A stretch of 64,000 nt of DNA from Impatiens glandulifera (GCF_907164915.1 NC_061866.1:46183370-46247369); one strand, 5' to 3'. Positions 1-11,700 are shown, counted from the stretch's first letter. Program-made: numbers and translations. Notes: generated by a model from the letters alone, not told the origin.

Positions 1-78
1 TTTGCCGACGGCTGAGTCGCCGATGAGGACGAGTTTGAAGAGGTAATCATAGTCGTCGTCGGTTCTGTAGGCTCCCAT
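1..78 (-). CDS. Rab-type small GTPase (RabA/Rab11 class), N-terminal exon, cut by window edge
   Basis: The 26 codons read on the minus strand begin [16 protein letters not shown] and run into GDSAVGK, the P-loop (G1) that binds the GTP phosphates. The acidic DDDYDYLFK lead followed directly by the P-loop is the usual start of plant RabA (Rab11-like) GTPases, which act in trans-Golgi and endosome to plasma-membrane vesicle traffic. The start ATG is the only one fitting the family N-terminus. Switch regions, the remaining G boxes and the C-terminal prenylation cysteines lie outside the window, so the RabA subclass cannot be assigned. Confidence 0.85.
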   Translation of the reverse strand, partial: MGAYRTDDDYDYLFKLVLIGDSAVGK

Positions 79-627
79 ACTTGACCGGCGCCGGCGATAA
101 AGAGATTTGTGAGCACTTATTTAGAGTGAAGATGATTGATGAAGCCCCCACTCACTCACTCGGCGCCGTCTTATAGAAAAAGAAAAGAAAAGAATAGTAA
201 CGTTGGCTCTTTACTGTCTTCGCTGTGTATAGCCTGTAAGTTCAAAAACAGGTCCCACCGAAGAATATCTTGGTTTTATTTTTATTCTGTTTCTCAATTA
301 CCAAATTTACTCTAATTACCAAAAACAAGTCAATTTTTGTATTAAATAATCAGCAAAGATGCAAAATCCAATTATTACTAATAATGTAAGATCTTTGGCA
401 TGGATAGAAAAGAGATTGAGTTGAGTTAGTAAACCTAGAATGAAAGAAGAAGAATAGATTACTGCTTGAAGTTAAAAGCAAACAAAAACATTCAATGAGA
501 GAGTTTTAAATAACAAAAACCTACTGATGTTGTTAATGTAAGTAAGATAATTGGTTTAACAATAGCAGTAGTAACAGTAAATAATTGCATTTACATATAA
601 AGAAGAGCATTGGGCTACTCTTCCATA
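79..627. other. Spacer: Rab 5' region and 3' flank of the Glu-rich gene
   Basis: AT-rich DNA between two minus-strand genes. It should hold the Rab leader and promoter (79 to about 300) and the 3' UTR of the next gene (about 540-627). I see no further ORF with family resemblance. Confidence 0.5.
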
Positions 628-3600
628 TCATATCTCTTCATCTTCTTCCATCTTGTCTTGCTTTTGATCTTCATTTTTCTCTTTCTCTTCTTCTTCATCA
701 TCATCATCATCCCCCCCTTGTTCTTTCTCTTTCACTTTCTCTTCTTCATCATCCCCTTGTTGTTTCTCTTTCTCTTCTTCAACATCCCCTTGTTCTTTCT
801 CTTTCTCTTCTTCAACATCCACTTCTTTCTTTTTCTCTTCTTCATAATTCCCTTGTTCTTTCTCTTCAACATCTGCTTGACCATGCTCTACCTCCATCTC
901 ATGCCCTTGTTCTTTCTCTTCCACAACATCCCCTCCTAGCACATGCTCTACCTCCATCTCATTCCCTTGTTCTTTCTCTTCCACAACATCCCCTCCTTGC
1001 CCATGCTCTACCTCCATCTCATGCACTTGTTCCTCCTCCTCCACCATTCCTCTTTCCTGCATCAGGTACCAAATTTAATGGAATTGTCTTAAAATTAGCA
1101 GTCAGAAAATATAAGGTACTGTTTGATGTGAAATATTTCAGTCTAATTTCAAATAACTCACTGTCCTATCAACTCATCACCTAGAGTATCAAAATATCTA
1201 CTATTTATATCTCTTATGTATATTTACCCAAATAACCCAACCCAAGATCAAACAAAGAAGCAATTCAGGTCTAACCAGGATGAAACAATTGAGAAATATA
1301 ATCAAAACAAGATGAACCCATTTCATGTTATATGAATCTAAATCAATTAACTTAACAGAAGAAGAATTGAAATAGTACAATCATGTACTACTACTACATT
1401 CTTAATGGTCAAGCATATACTACAGCAGAACCAAATTTATCCCACTAAGATTGTACTGTACTACTTTCAAGGATTCAAAAACTTCCTCAACCAAATTTGA
1501 AATGCAGAACAACCATAAAAAATGGAGCAAAAATAGAATTTAGCCTATCAATTTGATGATACCTTGTTTTTTGCAGAGAAATCCTTTAGCAGTTTCACCT
1601 CATTCTCAATGCCCACCAACAGGTTGTCCAATGTCTGCAACTGATTAAAATGTAATCCCAGTTCACTAATAGCCACTTGTGTAATCTCGTTAAATTGGTG
1701 TTCAATCATTGCTCGCTTCACCCTATTCTCTTCCTCCTCTCTAAGGCGTATTTTCTCCATCTCCATTGTGCTCAAGACAAGACCCCCAGGACCAGCATCT
1801 CTATAAATCTGTTCTTCTGGAAGCTGATTCCGTTTCCTGTACAGTGTAAATGACTTATGGGTTTCTTTTAAAGCCTTGCGATAACCCTCTAACAGATTAC
1901 CCATCAGACACATTTCGCGCTCCAGCCTATATATCTCGTTCTCCTTCTTTTGAAGCTCTTCAGACTTTGTCCTCTGCAAGTGTTCAATGATTTGTTCGCG
2001 ATTCTGTAACTCGTTCATTAGATATTGCTCGTTCATGTTCGATTGTTCGCTGGCATGTTCTTTTTCCGAGTACATTATCCTAGCTTTACCAATCCAGTGC
2101 TGCAATTGGTCCAAGCACATGCCAAAGTCGCCTGATGTTTGTTGATGATGACCTGCCCAATGGCTATTATCGTCATTCCTCAATCTCTTATTGCTTCCGT
2201 CATTGGCAATATCGAGCTCGTGGCTGATTTCCCTCTTTCTGTTATTAACGAAAACTGAGGTGGGTCCCATTGATAAGGGATGCATCCTGCTGCTACTAGG
2301 ATGTGCAAGAATCTCCATATTTGAGTGATCGTCAAATTGTCCGAGTGCACTACTGAAAGGGAGTTGTGTTGTATCCAAGTCTTGAAGTAGATTTTCGTGA
2401 CTCTCAAGATTATCATCATCTTTAGACGGAAGGCTAAATCTTCCATCATCGTAATCGTCTTCATCATCATCAACAGCAGTCTCTATCCCCTCTTCTTCTT
2501 CTTCCTCCTCTTCAAAATCTTCTTTGACTTCCTCATATTGTTCTTCTTCTTCAGAATCTTCTTTGGTTTCTTCTTCTTCTTCAGATTCTTCTTTGGTTTC
2601 CTCTTCTTCTTCAGATTCTTCTTTGGTTTCTTCTTTCATCTCCACATAGCAATCCATGGCGCTATCAACTTCCGTATCACATTTCTGCAAGAAATGCTCA
2701 TCCCTAGCATTCTTGCTATCTAAAAGCCAGCTTCCTTGCTCTAACTTTTCATCTTCTTCCATCTCATCATTCTTAATCTCTTCTCTTTCAACATTATCAT
2801 GTCCCAAGGTCAATTCAACATTTGGATCCTCCATCCATAGAACATTAGCTGGCTCTTGCTCTTGGTTGTCCTTGTTCACTTCATCAATCTCTTCTTCTTT
2901 TACTTCCTCTTTAACTTCTTCTCCTTCCTCTTTAACTTCTTCTTCTTCTTCTTCTTTGGCTTCAACTTCCTCTTCATCCCCCTCCACTTCACTGAAGAAA
3001 ATATCTTCCTTCTGTGACTTTATCAAATGCTGCAGATGAGATGCATAATAACACTGCTCAAGTTTAACCCCTTCAGATAGCTCCTTCTCTACCATAAACC
3101 AAATCATTCCTGCCCAATCAAATTTCTCAAGATTACCTTCTTTGATTACCCTGGTCCAATTCAAAACCTCAATTGGCATTATCCAAGTATCGTCGTGCAA
3201 AAGTATCCAGTTGGATATGAAATCATCAAAGAATGTAACGGTTTCATCACCAGGAAGTTCAGAATCCAAGTCAACAGGTTCAGATGAAGATGCCGTCGTC
3301 GCACCCTTTTCCTTCTTCACGGGCAACTTCAAAGCCCTAGCTAAATCTGCCCTGCTCGCATTAATCCTCTTCCCGTTAACGTAACCGCATCGAGATTTAG
3401 AATCATAGCTCACAATCAACTGGGCGACCAAATCCGACCTAACATCTTGATCAAAATGTATATGGGCGAAATCCCAAAGCCCTAGCCGCTTAATTAAATT
3501 CTCTTGCTTGGAGAAATCAAGAATCTTGTTGGGTATAAAAGGGATGATCTTTAGATTACCCAAAAGTTCTTGACTCTTCGCTTGGATTTTCCTCTCCAAC

Positions 3601-3917
3601 GCCTCCTGCTGCTTCTTCTTTTTCCCCCCTACTCCTCCCTTCCTTCGCGTGTTGACTCGCCGCGAATAGACAGAGGGAGACGTGCGATTTTGTGGGTCAA
3701 CATCATGCGGATCAGAGAGAGAAGACATACCTGATTTCTCAATAACCCAAACTTCTTCTTCCTCTTCTTCCGAACTGACGTATTTCTCTTTATGGGTTTG
3801 ATCTAGGTTTCGCGGGATCCAGACATCTAATACTTGACATTCATCATTCGGATCTGGGTTAGGGTTTTGAGTCGCTTGCGGTTCTTCGGTTTTAGTAGAG
3901 TGAAAAGCTACGCTCAT
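628..3917 (-). CDS. Glu-rich coiled-coil protein of unknown function, two exons
   Basis: Exon 1 is 3917-1563 and exon 2 is 1056-628. Exon 1 ends AAC AAG followed by GTATC, a good 5' splice site in phase 0, and the acidic frame at 1056 starts just after TGATGCAG, a good 3' splice site also in phase 0. Joining them gives 927 residues; reading through the 506-bp intron stops after four codons (789 residues). Seen: a basic patch GGKKKKQQ near residue 97, a conserved-looking globular part at about 120-290, a long Glu/Asp repeat zone at about 300-480, a heptad-like coiled coil at about 600-720, and a second Glu-rich repeat tail from exon 2. Lys-rich and acidic blocks suggest a nuclear or chromatin-associated protein, but I recognise no named domain. 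The acidic repeats of both exons support their being one gene. Confidence 0.75.
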
Positions 3918-5681
3918 GTTGAGGATGATAACGTTATATGCTTTGCCCTTCTTCGGTTTTTTTTTTTTTTTCCTTACTGTTCAATGGCTGGCTGAAGAGA
4001 TTTCAGAATTTTTGATGAAATCTTCTCTTCTATCACCGATGCTGAAATTTCTATGAGTTAAAATAGTAGTTTTATACGCAAAATTCATTGCCTTATTTAT
4101 ATGTAATTTGTAGAAAGTTTCTCTCAATAATAATTTTATTTATGGTATATAAAGTTTCCTACTTTTGAAAAAAAATATATATCTATATATTTTTATATGT
4201 ACTACTTAACCTAATTGAATCATTCAACTATCAAAACAACAATTGATATGGCATATAAAAGAAAACAAAATATATGAGGCAAAAAATAAATAAATTATGA
4301 TATACCAAATCTAAGACAACTAAATAAAAATTAATAGTAATTTGAAAAGACTAAGTTAATAAAAACAAAATTTTATTATGTGAATTATTGTTATTTATTA
4401 TTATGTAAGAAAAAATATGAAGTTAATATATCAAAGAATAAAAAAAAGGAAAGAATGATTTTTGTTATACTTATGTATATATTGAGATTTAATGATCAAA
4501 TCTATTATATACATTAATTAAGGAAACAACCATAATTAAAAATATATATATAATTATCCTGATATTCTATATTATTATTCAAATAATGATAAAATTTAAA
4601 TAAGATATTTTTCTAAATAGATCATGTCTCAATAATAATTATAATAAAATAAAATTGATTAATTAATTTTACAATTTGGCATTAAATACATGTTACCCTA
4701 ATTTTCCAAAAAAAAAAAAGTAAATCAAGATTATATTTTCTGTTTTGGATGCTTCATTGACTCCTTTTATCAGTAAGGTCCCCCTTATTTATTTTGTTGT
4801 AATCCAAATTTGTGGTGTTTGTTATTCTGTTGAATTCATTCATCTGTTAGAGACACTAATATTATCTTGAGTTTGTTGTAATCCAAATTTGTGTTGTTTG
4901 TTAAAAGGATAAAAAAATTAAGACCAATTGTTGATCTTTCCTTCAAAAGACTCTTGAGTTTCTTTTTTCTAAAAAAAACTCTTGATATTTTATCTACCCA
5001 TAAATTGAAGAGTCAATATTTGATATTATTACTTATAACCTTTTTACTATTTTTTTATTATAAATGTATTAATAATCATTTATTAATAATGTAACTCTTT
5101 TTTAAGTTCTGTAGTCTTTAATATGTTTAATAGTTTTTACGTCTGGTTTGTGTCTGGAATTCGTACTCATAATTGTTTATCAATGAACAAATATAAAACT
5201 ATTTTTTAGTTGATTAAATATTTTTAGTAGATCTCTCCATTGAAGACCCCTTTTTGCCAGTAAATACTTAAATGATTGGTGATTCATTGTCCCACCTTAA
5301 TTAATTAACAACCATCGATTAAAATGTTATATATTTTTTTTGTTAGAATGAATGTTGATAAATAATAAATTAAGATTAGTCTTGTTATTCATTGTATTTA
5401 CCTCCTATATCTAAATAATTGTAGGAATGTGGATCTATTATATATAACAAGAGTTATTAATTAATTATTGTAAAAAAAAAGAATCTGTAAATAGGTGTCT
5501 GAGAATAGAAGAGGTCGACATTAACAATTGCCACTCTCTCTCTCTCTGGTCCGACTTTGTTCCATCTCACTGTCTATCTGTGTGTACACACAACAACGGT
5601 CACATTTGATTCAGATCTAAGAAAGAACACTCACTCACTCACTCACTCTGTTTATTAGTCGATCCCATTATCTCTTCTTCA
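3918..5681. other. AT-rich divergent promoter region between the Glu-rich gene and the X8 gene
   Basis: Spacer between divergently transcribed genes. It has a T-run at about 3958-3971, long AT-rich tracts, and a roughly 28-bp direct repeat (GTTGTAATCCAAATTTGTG core) near 4796 and 4875. The leader of the X8 gene shows a CT microsatellite at 5532-5548 and a CACT run at about 5628-5648, both typical of plant 5' UTRs. No coding region seen. Confidence 0.5.
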
Positions 5682-6403
5682 ATGGATTCCAAGTGTTTTG
5701 TCTTTCTAATCTTCATCTTCATCTCACTCTCCAATGCTGCCGTTTCCGACCACTACCATTTGAGGCAATCCACCGGCGGCGGCGGCGCATCCGTGGCAGT
5801 AGAGCTTTGGTGCGTGGCGAAGAACAACGCAGAGACCACCCCCCTCCAGACGGCCCTGGATTGGGCGTGTGGTCAAGGCGGCGCCAATTGTGGTCCAATA
5901 CAGTTGGGCGGACCTTGCTACGATCCCGCCGACATAACTCGGACAGCATCTTATGCTTTCAATGATTACTTCTTGAAACACGGATTGACTGAGGATAGTT
6001 GCAACTTTGACAACACTGCCGCTCTCACATCTCTCAACCCGAGTAAACATATCTCATTCTTCTCTTTCTCTTTCGATCTTGTTGTATTTGTTAGTAATAG
6101 TAATTTGTGCTCAATTTCTGTCTGATTTCAGGTCATGGAAGTTGCAAAATCCCATCAAGGTAATCAATGAAATCTTAATTAGATCGAGTACCCACACCTA
6201 CCCACCTACCTACCTTCATACTATTATTATTGATTTTCAGCTCTACTGTGAAGAATGGAAGCTCGGCGGCAGGGACAACGACAATGACAATGGGGGATCT
6301 GAACAGTGGGAGTAGTAATGATGATCTTGATGTTAGAGCACATCTGTACAGGGTCTTCTTGATGTTTACCGTCTATATACTTGGCTTCATTTTTATGTAC
6401 TAA
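5682..6403 (+). CDS. X8 (CBM43) domain GPI-anchored protein, PDCB-like
   Basis: Three exons: 5682-6042, 6132-6159 and 6241-6403. All introns are GT-AG and phases match (361 + 28 + 163 nt), giving 183 residues. Residues 1-19 form a signal peptide. The X8 domain follows, with WCVAKNNAE, LQTALDWACG, NCGPIQ, GGPCYDP, YAFNDYF and HGSCKIPSS, including the six conserved cysteines. A Ser/Gly/Thr-rich linker and a hydrophobic C-terminus ending LGFIFMY look like a GPI-attachment signal. X8 proteins bind beta-1,3-glucan; small GPI-anchored members include the plasmodesmata callose-binding proteins. The 28-nt exon encodes the last cysteine region, so without it the domain fails. The exact paralogue is not assigned. 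Confidence 0.88.
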
Positions 6404-7398
6404 TCTTCAAATTTATCTACTACTTTCTTTGCTGCACATATAGAGATATATTATTAGATTATGTGGGTATCTATCTATCATCAATTTTGTAACATTTCTT
6501 TCAAATCATAATTAATGGATCTTTTCACTTAATTGTCACTCCTTTCTTCTGGGTCTTTATTATTATTGAATGATCTAGAAAAAACCAGATATAATAATCA
6601 TTCCTCTAGAAAGTTCTTAATGAGAAATATATTCAAAGCATGTGATTGATTGATTACTCACATAATTGATATAATCTAATTTGTTAGTGATGTCTCAATT
6701 CAATTTAAAGTCAGATTTGTTACATCATGTCTAACAAAAAAAAAAACTTAATAATAATAATTCAAATCTTCACGATTAAGTCAAGAGGGGCCAAACAAAA
6801 TAAAATAATATTACTTTATCCACAAGTTTATATGATTCGCTAATGAAATTTAGAAGGTCAATTGTTTCAAAAACTGAAACTTTAAGGCCTTGTTTCATCT
6901 TTATGTTTTTTTTTTTGTTTTTGCTAAAGATTTGTTAACTTTATAAAATTCTAACTATTATTTTATCTATTTAATCATTATTTTTATCTATCAAAATTAT
7001 CTTTTATTTTATTATTTAAAAATAATCTATAATTGAGAGAGAAAAAGTTTGAAGTATTTTATTTAAATAGTAAAAAAAAAGATTTATTTTGAAAATTTAA
7101 TACAACAGATTTTTTAGAAAAATATAAACAAAGTCAAACAACCTCTAGTTTAATAAATGTAAGAAAATATATAATTAATTAAGTATTTATTTATTATTAT
7201 GTAAGTCTTCCCTCACGACTGAACTCGTCTAGTTAACAACAATCAACTCTCTATTTTACACGCAATTTAATATATACGCTATGTTTGAAAATATGTATAT
7301 ATATATTATAGAAATAATACATAATAATAATATAAAAAAAAACATGTCCCTCTTCATTCATCTTTTATTAATCAAAGTGATTTACTCCAATCAATTAA
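6404..7398. other. 3' spacer between convergent X8 and ATL genes
   Basis: Gene-free AT-rich spacer between convergent genes; it includes the 3' UTRs of both and one MITE-like segment listed separately. Short frames inside are AT-rich and show no family signature. Confidence 0.5.
6888..7146. mobile_element. MITE-like segment, about 260 bp
   Basis: The segment starts AAGGCCTTGTTTCATCTT and ends with AAACAAAGTCAAACAACC, has no coding potential and is very AT-rich. A start with the same AAGGCCTTGTT motif occurs at 16551. The GGCCTTGTTT-type terminus is common in plant hAT-like MITEs. Target-site duplications were not resolved, so the limits are approximate. Confidence 0.35.
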
Positions 7399-8139
7399 TT
7401 AATGCTGATGAATTTGCCTCTCGACATCGAATAAAACATCAACATCATCTTGTCCACAAGATTGAACCCGCGGTAAAGATCTATCTCTGCTTATAATTCT
7501 CCTAAACGAACTCATTCGTGATTCAGACCCTCCTCCGACTTTAGCCGTCGGCGCCGGTGGTTGTAATTGAACGCCGCCGTCGATTGGTGGTGCGGTCGGT
7601 TCCTGGAGGAGGGAAGGAATGATATTGGATGGCTCGGTCAATGGTTGTTGCTCGATCATTACAAACGTGGGTTGAGCTTCGGTCCGACAAATCGGACACG
7701 TAGAGTGTGATTCGAGCCACATGTCAATGCATTCGGCGTGGAAAGTGTGATTGCAATTAGGTAACTTCCTTACCATCTCATCTGTTTCCAATAAGCTAAG
7801 GCAAACAGAGCAATCATCATCGGTCTCTGCGGCGGCGGCGTCAGGTTTCTTGAAAGCGAAGATGGGTAAAGAGGCGATGACGGCGGGGTCGAGGCCGGTT
7901 TTGGGTTGTTGGTCGGCCTGGAGAGAGAGCGCGGCGACTCGTATGTTTAATAGGGCAGTTCTTCGTCGTGATTGACGCCTGATCATGAAACGGGAGTAGA
8001 TGTGGAGAGCTATTACTAAAATGACCACGAATCCTAATGAAGATATGGCTGAGATCATGATCTTGCTATTCATGTTGAATCCTTCTTTTGTACTCCCGGC
8101 GAAGAACGGCGTCCGATCATCATCGTCCCCGATTCCCAT
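7399..8139 (-). CDS. ATL-family RING-H2 E3 ubiquitin ligase
   Basis: A single-exon 246-residue protein, as is usual for ATLs. An N-terminal transmembrane segment lies at about residues 26-48 and is followed by an Arg-rich stop-transfer stretch (RRQSRRR). The GLD motif of the family is at about 82-84. The RING-H2 finger spans 110-151 with ligands C110, C113, C129, H131, H134, C137, C148 and C151 and the conserved Trp of CIDMWL, so the E2-binding fold should be intact. The tail is Pro/Ala-rich and then basic. ATLs are membrane-bound E3 ligases often tied to defence or carbon/nitrogen responses; the substrate cannot be read from sequence. The start fits the usual short acidic lead before the membrane segment. 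Confidence 0.92.
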   Translation of the reverse strand: MGIGDDDDRTPFFAGSTKEGFNMNSKIMISAISSLGFVVILVIALHIYSRFMIRRQSRRRTALLNIRVAALSLQADQQPKTGLDPAVIASLPIFAFKKPDAAAAETDDDCSVCLSLLETDEMVRKLPNCNHTFHAECIDMWLESHSTCPICRTEAQPTFVMIEQQPLTEPSNIIPSLLQEPTAPPIDGGVQLQPPAPTAKVGGGSESRMSSFRRIISRDRSLPRVQSCGQDDVDVLFDVERQIHQH

Positions 8140-9466
8140 TATTAACTTGCTATAGCAGCCTAGAGAGAGAGAGAGATTTATCAGATTTTGATAATTAGTT
8201 AGCTAGGGTTCTTGTGGTTTGGTTAATTTGTAATGGGGATTTATTAAATATAATAGATAGCATGAATCTTTCTTCTTTCTTATTTTCTTTAAGAGAGAGA
8301 AAGGTTTGACTGTTGAAATCTTGACTTTTCTTTAAACAGATAAAGATATATATATAAAATAATGACTGAATATGAGTATAAAATATATTTGGTAAAAAGA
8401 TTTAAAATATATTAATATAAATAATATGTTGGGGGGAGTGAAATAATAATTTTGGTTTTGGAATATTAAAATAACATAAACCCGAACAAGATCTTAATTT
8501 ATGTATGTATAGGACTGTTTCTCATTAATTACTTCATTATTATTATATATATTTATATATATATATATATATCAAAGAAAGTCATGGGCAGGTTAACTAC
8601 TGACGGACAGACGAGCAAAATTTTAAATAAGAAAAATAATAAAATTTGACTTAATTTGTTTAATTTTGAATATTATTTCACCTTTACCATAAAATAAGGA
8701 AACTTTCATAATTACCATGTTTAAACATTTCTCTCTTATTATAATATTGAAGTAAAATGTTTAGCACATGTCATGCCTTTATTATAATATTGAAGTAAAA
8801 TGTTTAGCACATGTCATGCCTTATGTACGAAATATGTACACGTTACAACATCTCTCTTTACATACATTTATTTTTATATATACTTTTTTAATTTAATTTT
8901 AAAATTAAAATAAAATCAAATCATAAGATTAATGTTCATTTCAAGTTTCAACTCAAACTATTTGTATTTCAAAACTTATCACTGTGATGTTTTAGGCATA
9001 ACTTTAACACTTAAAATTATTTAATAAATTTTACTTGAAAATAACTTCATAATATTTTATATAAAAATATTTTAATAATTTAACCCTTTTTTTTCACCTA
9101 TCAAAGTTTGAATTTCATAATAAAGCAATATCAAACAATTTGCAATGTTATTTTCCATCAGTCAAAATAAAAAATGGACCCAAAGCTATTCTAAAACTCC
9201 AACCATTGATTTCCATAACAGATACAATATTGTCAATGATAAATCTTATTTTTTATGTAAAAGAAAAGTAATATATTATCTACTCATCAAAAAATTATCT
9301 AATACACTATTTATTTAAATAATTTCAAATAACTGATCAATTTTTAATAATCACATCAAAATCTAGATTATTTTAAAATAATTTAATGGTTATCCAAATA
9401 TCCCAAAATAACATAAGTCCTAAGCTAGCTAGCTTTTAAACAACATTATAGGTATCATTAATACAA
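8140..9466. other. ATL promoter and AT-rich spacer
   Basis: Holds the ATL leader (GA-rich run just upstream of the start) and then AT-rich spacer, with a short (TA)n near 8545-8571. No gene seen. Confidence 0.5.
8737..8822. repeat. 43-bp tandem duplication
   Basis: A 43-bp stretch containing GTTTAGCACATGTCATGCC occurs twice head to tail with no visible mismatch, starting near 8738 and 8781. It lies about 600 bp upstream of the ATL start. Confidence 0.85.
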
Positions 9467-9976
9467 CTAGAATGTATCCAGTGTATTTGCAGAGTAATGA
9501 TATAAAAAACCGTGAAAATATATTACGGTAAAAGTTTTATGGACGGGTCAACCCATAATCCGACCCAAGTATCAATTTACTCTCACATAAATCCAAATTA
9601 TCCATAGTTTTCGACCCGGCAATCCGGACACTTTAAAAATTAAGCATCATTATATATATATATAGATTAGTTAGTTAAAAAGTTGAACTTATATTGTTAA
9701 AATGTCACGCGTTTATCAAATTTTGGGTTGAATTTAAAATATAAATTGTTATTAGCCTAGTTGGTTAAAAGGTTGTACTTGCTTTGTTAGGTTGCAAGTT
9801 CGAACAATACCTATAACATTTTTAATTTTATTTTTAACCGTTTTAAGTTTATGGGCGGGTCAACCCACAATCCGACCCAAGTATTCATTTACTCTCACAT
9901 ATATTCAAATTAACCATATCTCTCAACCCGGCAATCCGGACACTTTAAAAATTAAGCATCATTATATATATATATA
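9467..9976 (-). mobile_element. Non-autonomous Helitron-like element, dimeric, minus orientation
   Basis: Read on the minus strand the 3' end is CTAG followed by T (9467-9470). The inner 5' end is TCTATATATATATA followed by ATGATGCTTAA at 9666, preceded by A, which matches Helitron insertion between A and T. A second 5'-end copy lies at 9976 with the T of TC lost. The order therefore reads 5' end, tRNA-like module, 5' end, 3' end. No Rep/helicase is coded. The same family is at 45971 and 55039. Confidence 0.7.
9753..9805 (+). other. tRNA-like box A / box B module inside the Helitron-like element
   Basis: TAGCCTAGTTGG (9753-9764) fits the Pol III box A consensus TRGCNNAGYNGG. AGTTCGAAC (9797-9805) fits box B. 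The spacing of about 32 nt is that of tRNA genes and tRNA-derived SINEs. It is not a functional tRNA: I see no acceptor-stem pairing. It lies antisense to the Helitron orientation, as in the copy near 55 kb. Confidence 0.6.
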
Positions 9977-10560
9977 GTTAAGATAAATTTATTTAGTGAT
10001 ACACATTTCTTCCTCTCATCAAGTTCATTGTCCATGCAATGAATGCTCGGTTATCAAAGGCATGAAATTGAGTCAATTGAAGAGTATATGTGTGAGATGC
10101 AAGTGCAACAATTTTTCGGGTTACAAAATCATATAATTCCCATATATAAATAATTTAAAAATACATCTATTGGCTCAAATGATAAGAGATTACAAATGGA
10201 GATTAAAATGTGTGTATAAAATAACTTTCTCTATCTCCACCATTTGACAATTATACATAAAAAACCGGCATATATATATGGTAGGCTTTTTCATCCAAAG
10301 TATGCATGGACCAATGAACTTTGTTTCATTACTACTTTAAAATACATTAAAGTATGTAAACAATTTACAATTACAAATAAACGTTAATGAACACTTATGT
10401 ATTCCTTTGTCAAGCTAGCTAGGATTCACACAATCCATCTCCATGTGCACGCCTCTACTTTTTTTTTTCTTTCTATAAGAATTAAGAAACACATATTAAT
10501 ATTATAAGTGGCCTCTAGTTATTATAATAAGATGAAGTAGGGAATCTTCAAATCTTTTCA
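9977..10560. other. AT-rich spacer, no gene seen
   Basis: Low-complexity AT-rich DNA between the Helitron-like element and the hAT relic. I see no coding or structured element. Confidence 0.5.
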
Positions 10561-11010
10561 AATAATTTGGATGAAAATGTTAAAGAATATGATTTAAATT
10601 GCTCACTGGCTCATCAATTTATGCAACATATAATGGAGGAGGATTCTATTCTGAGTAAGTCTGAGCTTGAAAAGTATTTCGCGGATGGTATCGTGACTGT
10701 GAATTCAGAGTGCAAGTTTGATTTGCTCACTTGGTGGAGAGAAAATGGATACAAATATAAAATTATTTTCTTTCATTGCTATTGCTAGAGACGTCTTAGC
10801 CATACAAATTTCTTCAGTTGCATCAGAATCGACTTTTAGTACAGGATGAAGAGTTCTTGATGCTTATCGTAGCTCTTTGACTCTTGCAACAACACAAGCT
10901 TTTATTTGCACTCAAAATTGGTTACTCTCTAAACCACTTGTAGCTGAAATAAATCAAACAATGAGTGATTTGAATGATTTCGAAGCTATTGAAGAAGGTA
11001 CCATATAAAT
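10561..11010 (+). pseudogene. hAT-family transposase, C-terminal dimerisation-domain relic
   Basis: The first frame (10567-10788) ends with SELEKYFADG and FDLLTWWRENGYKY, the lead into the hAT C-terminal dimerisation region. A frame change then gives AIARDVLAIQISSVASES and TFSTG, an in-frame TGA, RVLDAYRSSLTLATT and FICTQNWL, the hallmark end of hAT (Ac-like) transposases. The frameshift and the stop make it non-functional. The catalytic DDE part is absent from the window, and no terminal inverted repeats were found. The Ty3/gypsy element lies just downstream. Confidence 0.85.
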
Positions 11011-11322
11011 AAGTTATGATTATTTAAATCATTTTTCTAAATTTAATATCTCATTATTTGCTCTTAATTCTTTTTGTAGAGTTTCAATCAAGATGATGCT
11101 CAACGAGGAATTATAAATTGTGTGGTTGTATGGATTAATTGTTTTGAATCTTTTGATTGCTTAGTTCTAAATATGTTTATATATTATAATTTTGAATTTT
11201 ATTAGTCAAAATTGAAGTGCTTATTTCTTTATTTAATTTTTATTGGCGCAGGAGTATATTCTACAGTAATCGTGTGGCAAGGAGGTACTTATTACTAAGT
11301 TCTATAAAAAAAAAAAAAATAG

Positions 11323-11327
11323 CAATG
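11323..11327. repeat. Target-site duplication, left copy (CAATG)
   Basis: CAATG directly before the 5' LTR equals the five bases directly after the 3' LTR (14796-14800), the size expected from Ty3/gypsy integrase. Confidence 0.9.
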
Positions 11328-11669
11328 TGATGCGGTGCGAGTCGAAGAGGCGTTTATGCGAAAGTTGCAGCATCCGAAAATATCTCGCAAGTGTCAGATT
11401 TCGACGATTGCCTAGTGTTTTTCGGGCGGAAACGTTTAGGGGCTCAAAATCGCATTTTTTATTAGTTTCGGGTGTTTTTTGCAATTTATTAAAAGTTGTT
11501 TATTTCTTTTGCAAGCTAGGGTTTGAGTATTTAAAGGATCTTAAAACACTTTGTTAGGGGAAGATTATTAATCAGAAAACGAGGTTTCCTCAATATCTAT
11601 CAACGTTCGGTATTCGTAAGAATCAACGAATCTTGATAAAGGTTCATCCTAGCCACGCACGCTGCATCA
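11328..11669 (+). repeat. 5' LTR (342 bp)
   Basis: Begins TGATGCGG and ends CTGCATCA, a 6-bp terminal inverted repeat. The TATTTAAAGG stretch could serve as TATA box. By eye it matches the 3' LTR base for base. Confidence 0.93.
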
Positions 11670-11671
11670 GT

Positions 11672-11680
11672 TGGTATCAG
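11672..11680 (+). other. Primer-binding site, initiator tRNA-Met type
   Basis: TGGTATCAG begins two bases after the 5' LTR and is the start of the common plant PBS complementary to the 3' end of initiator tRNA-Met; the match fades after nine bases. Confidence 0.75.
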
Positions 11681-11700
11681 TTTCCAGTCGACCCTGAGGT

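Noticed and set aside
585..1184. Long plus-strand frames of Leu/Ser-rich sequence
   Set aside because: They mirror the Glu-rich exon on the minus strand; the CT-rich complement of GAA/GAG codons gives open frames by default.
9753..9805. Functional tRNA gene in the Helitron-like element
   Set aside because: Promoter boxes are present but I could not pair an acceptor stem or place an anticodon arm, and the module recurs as part of a transposon.
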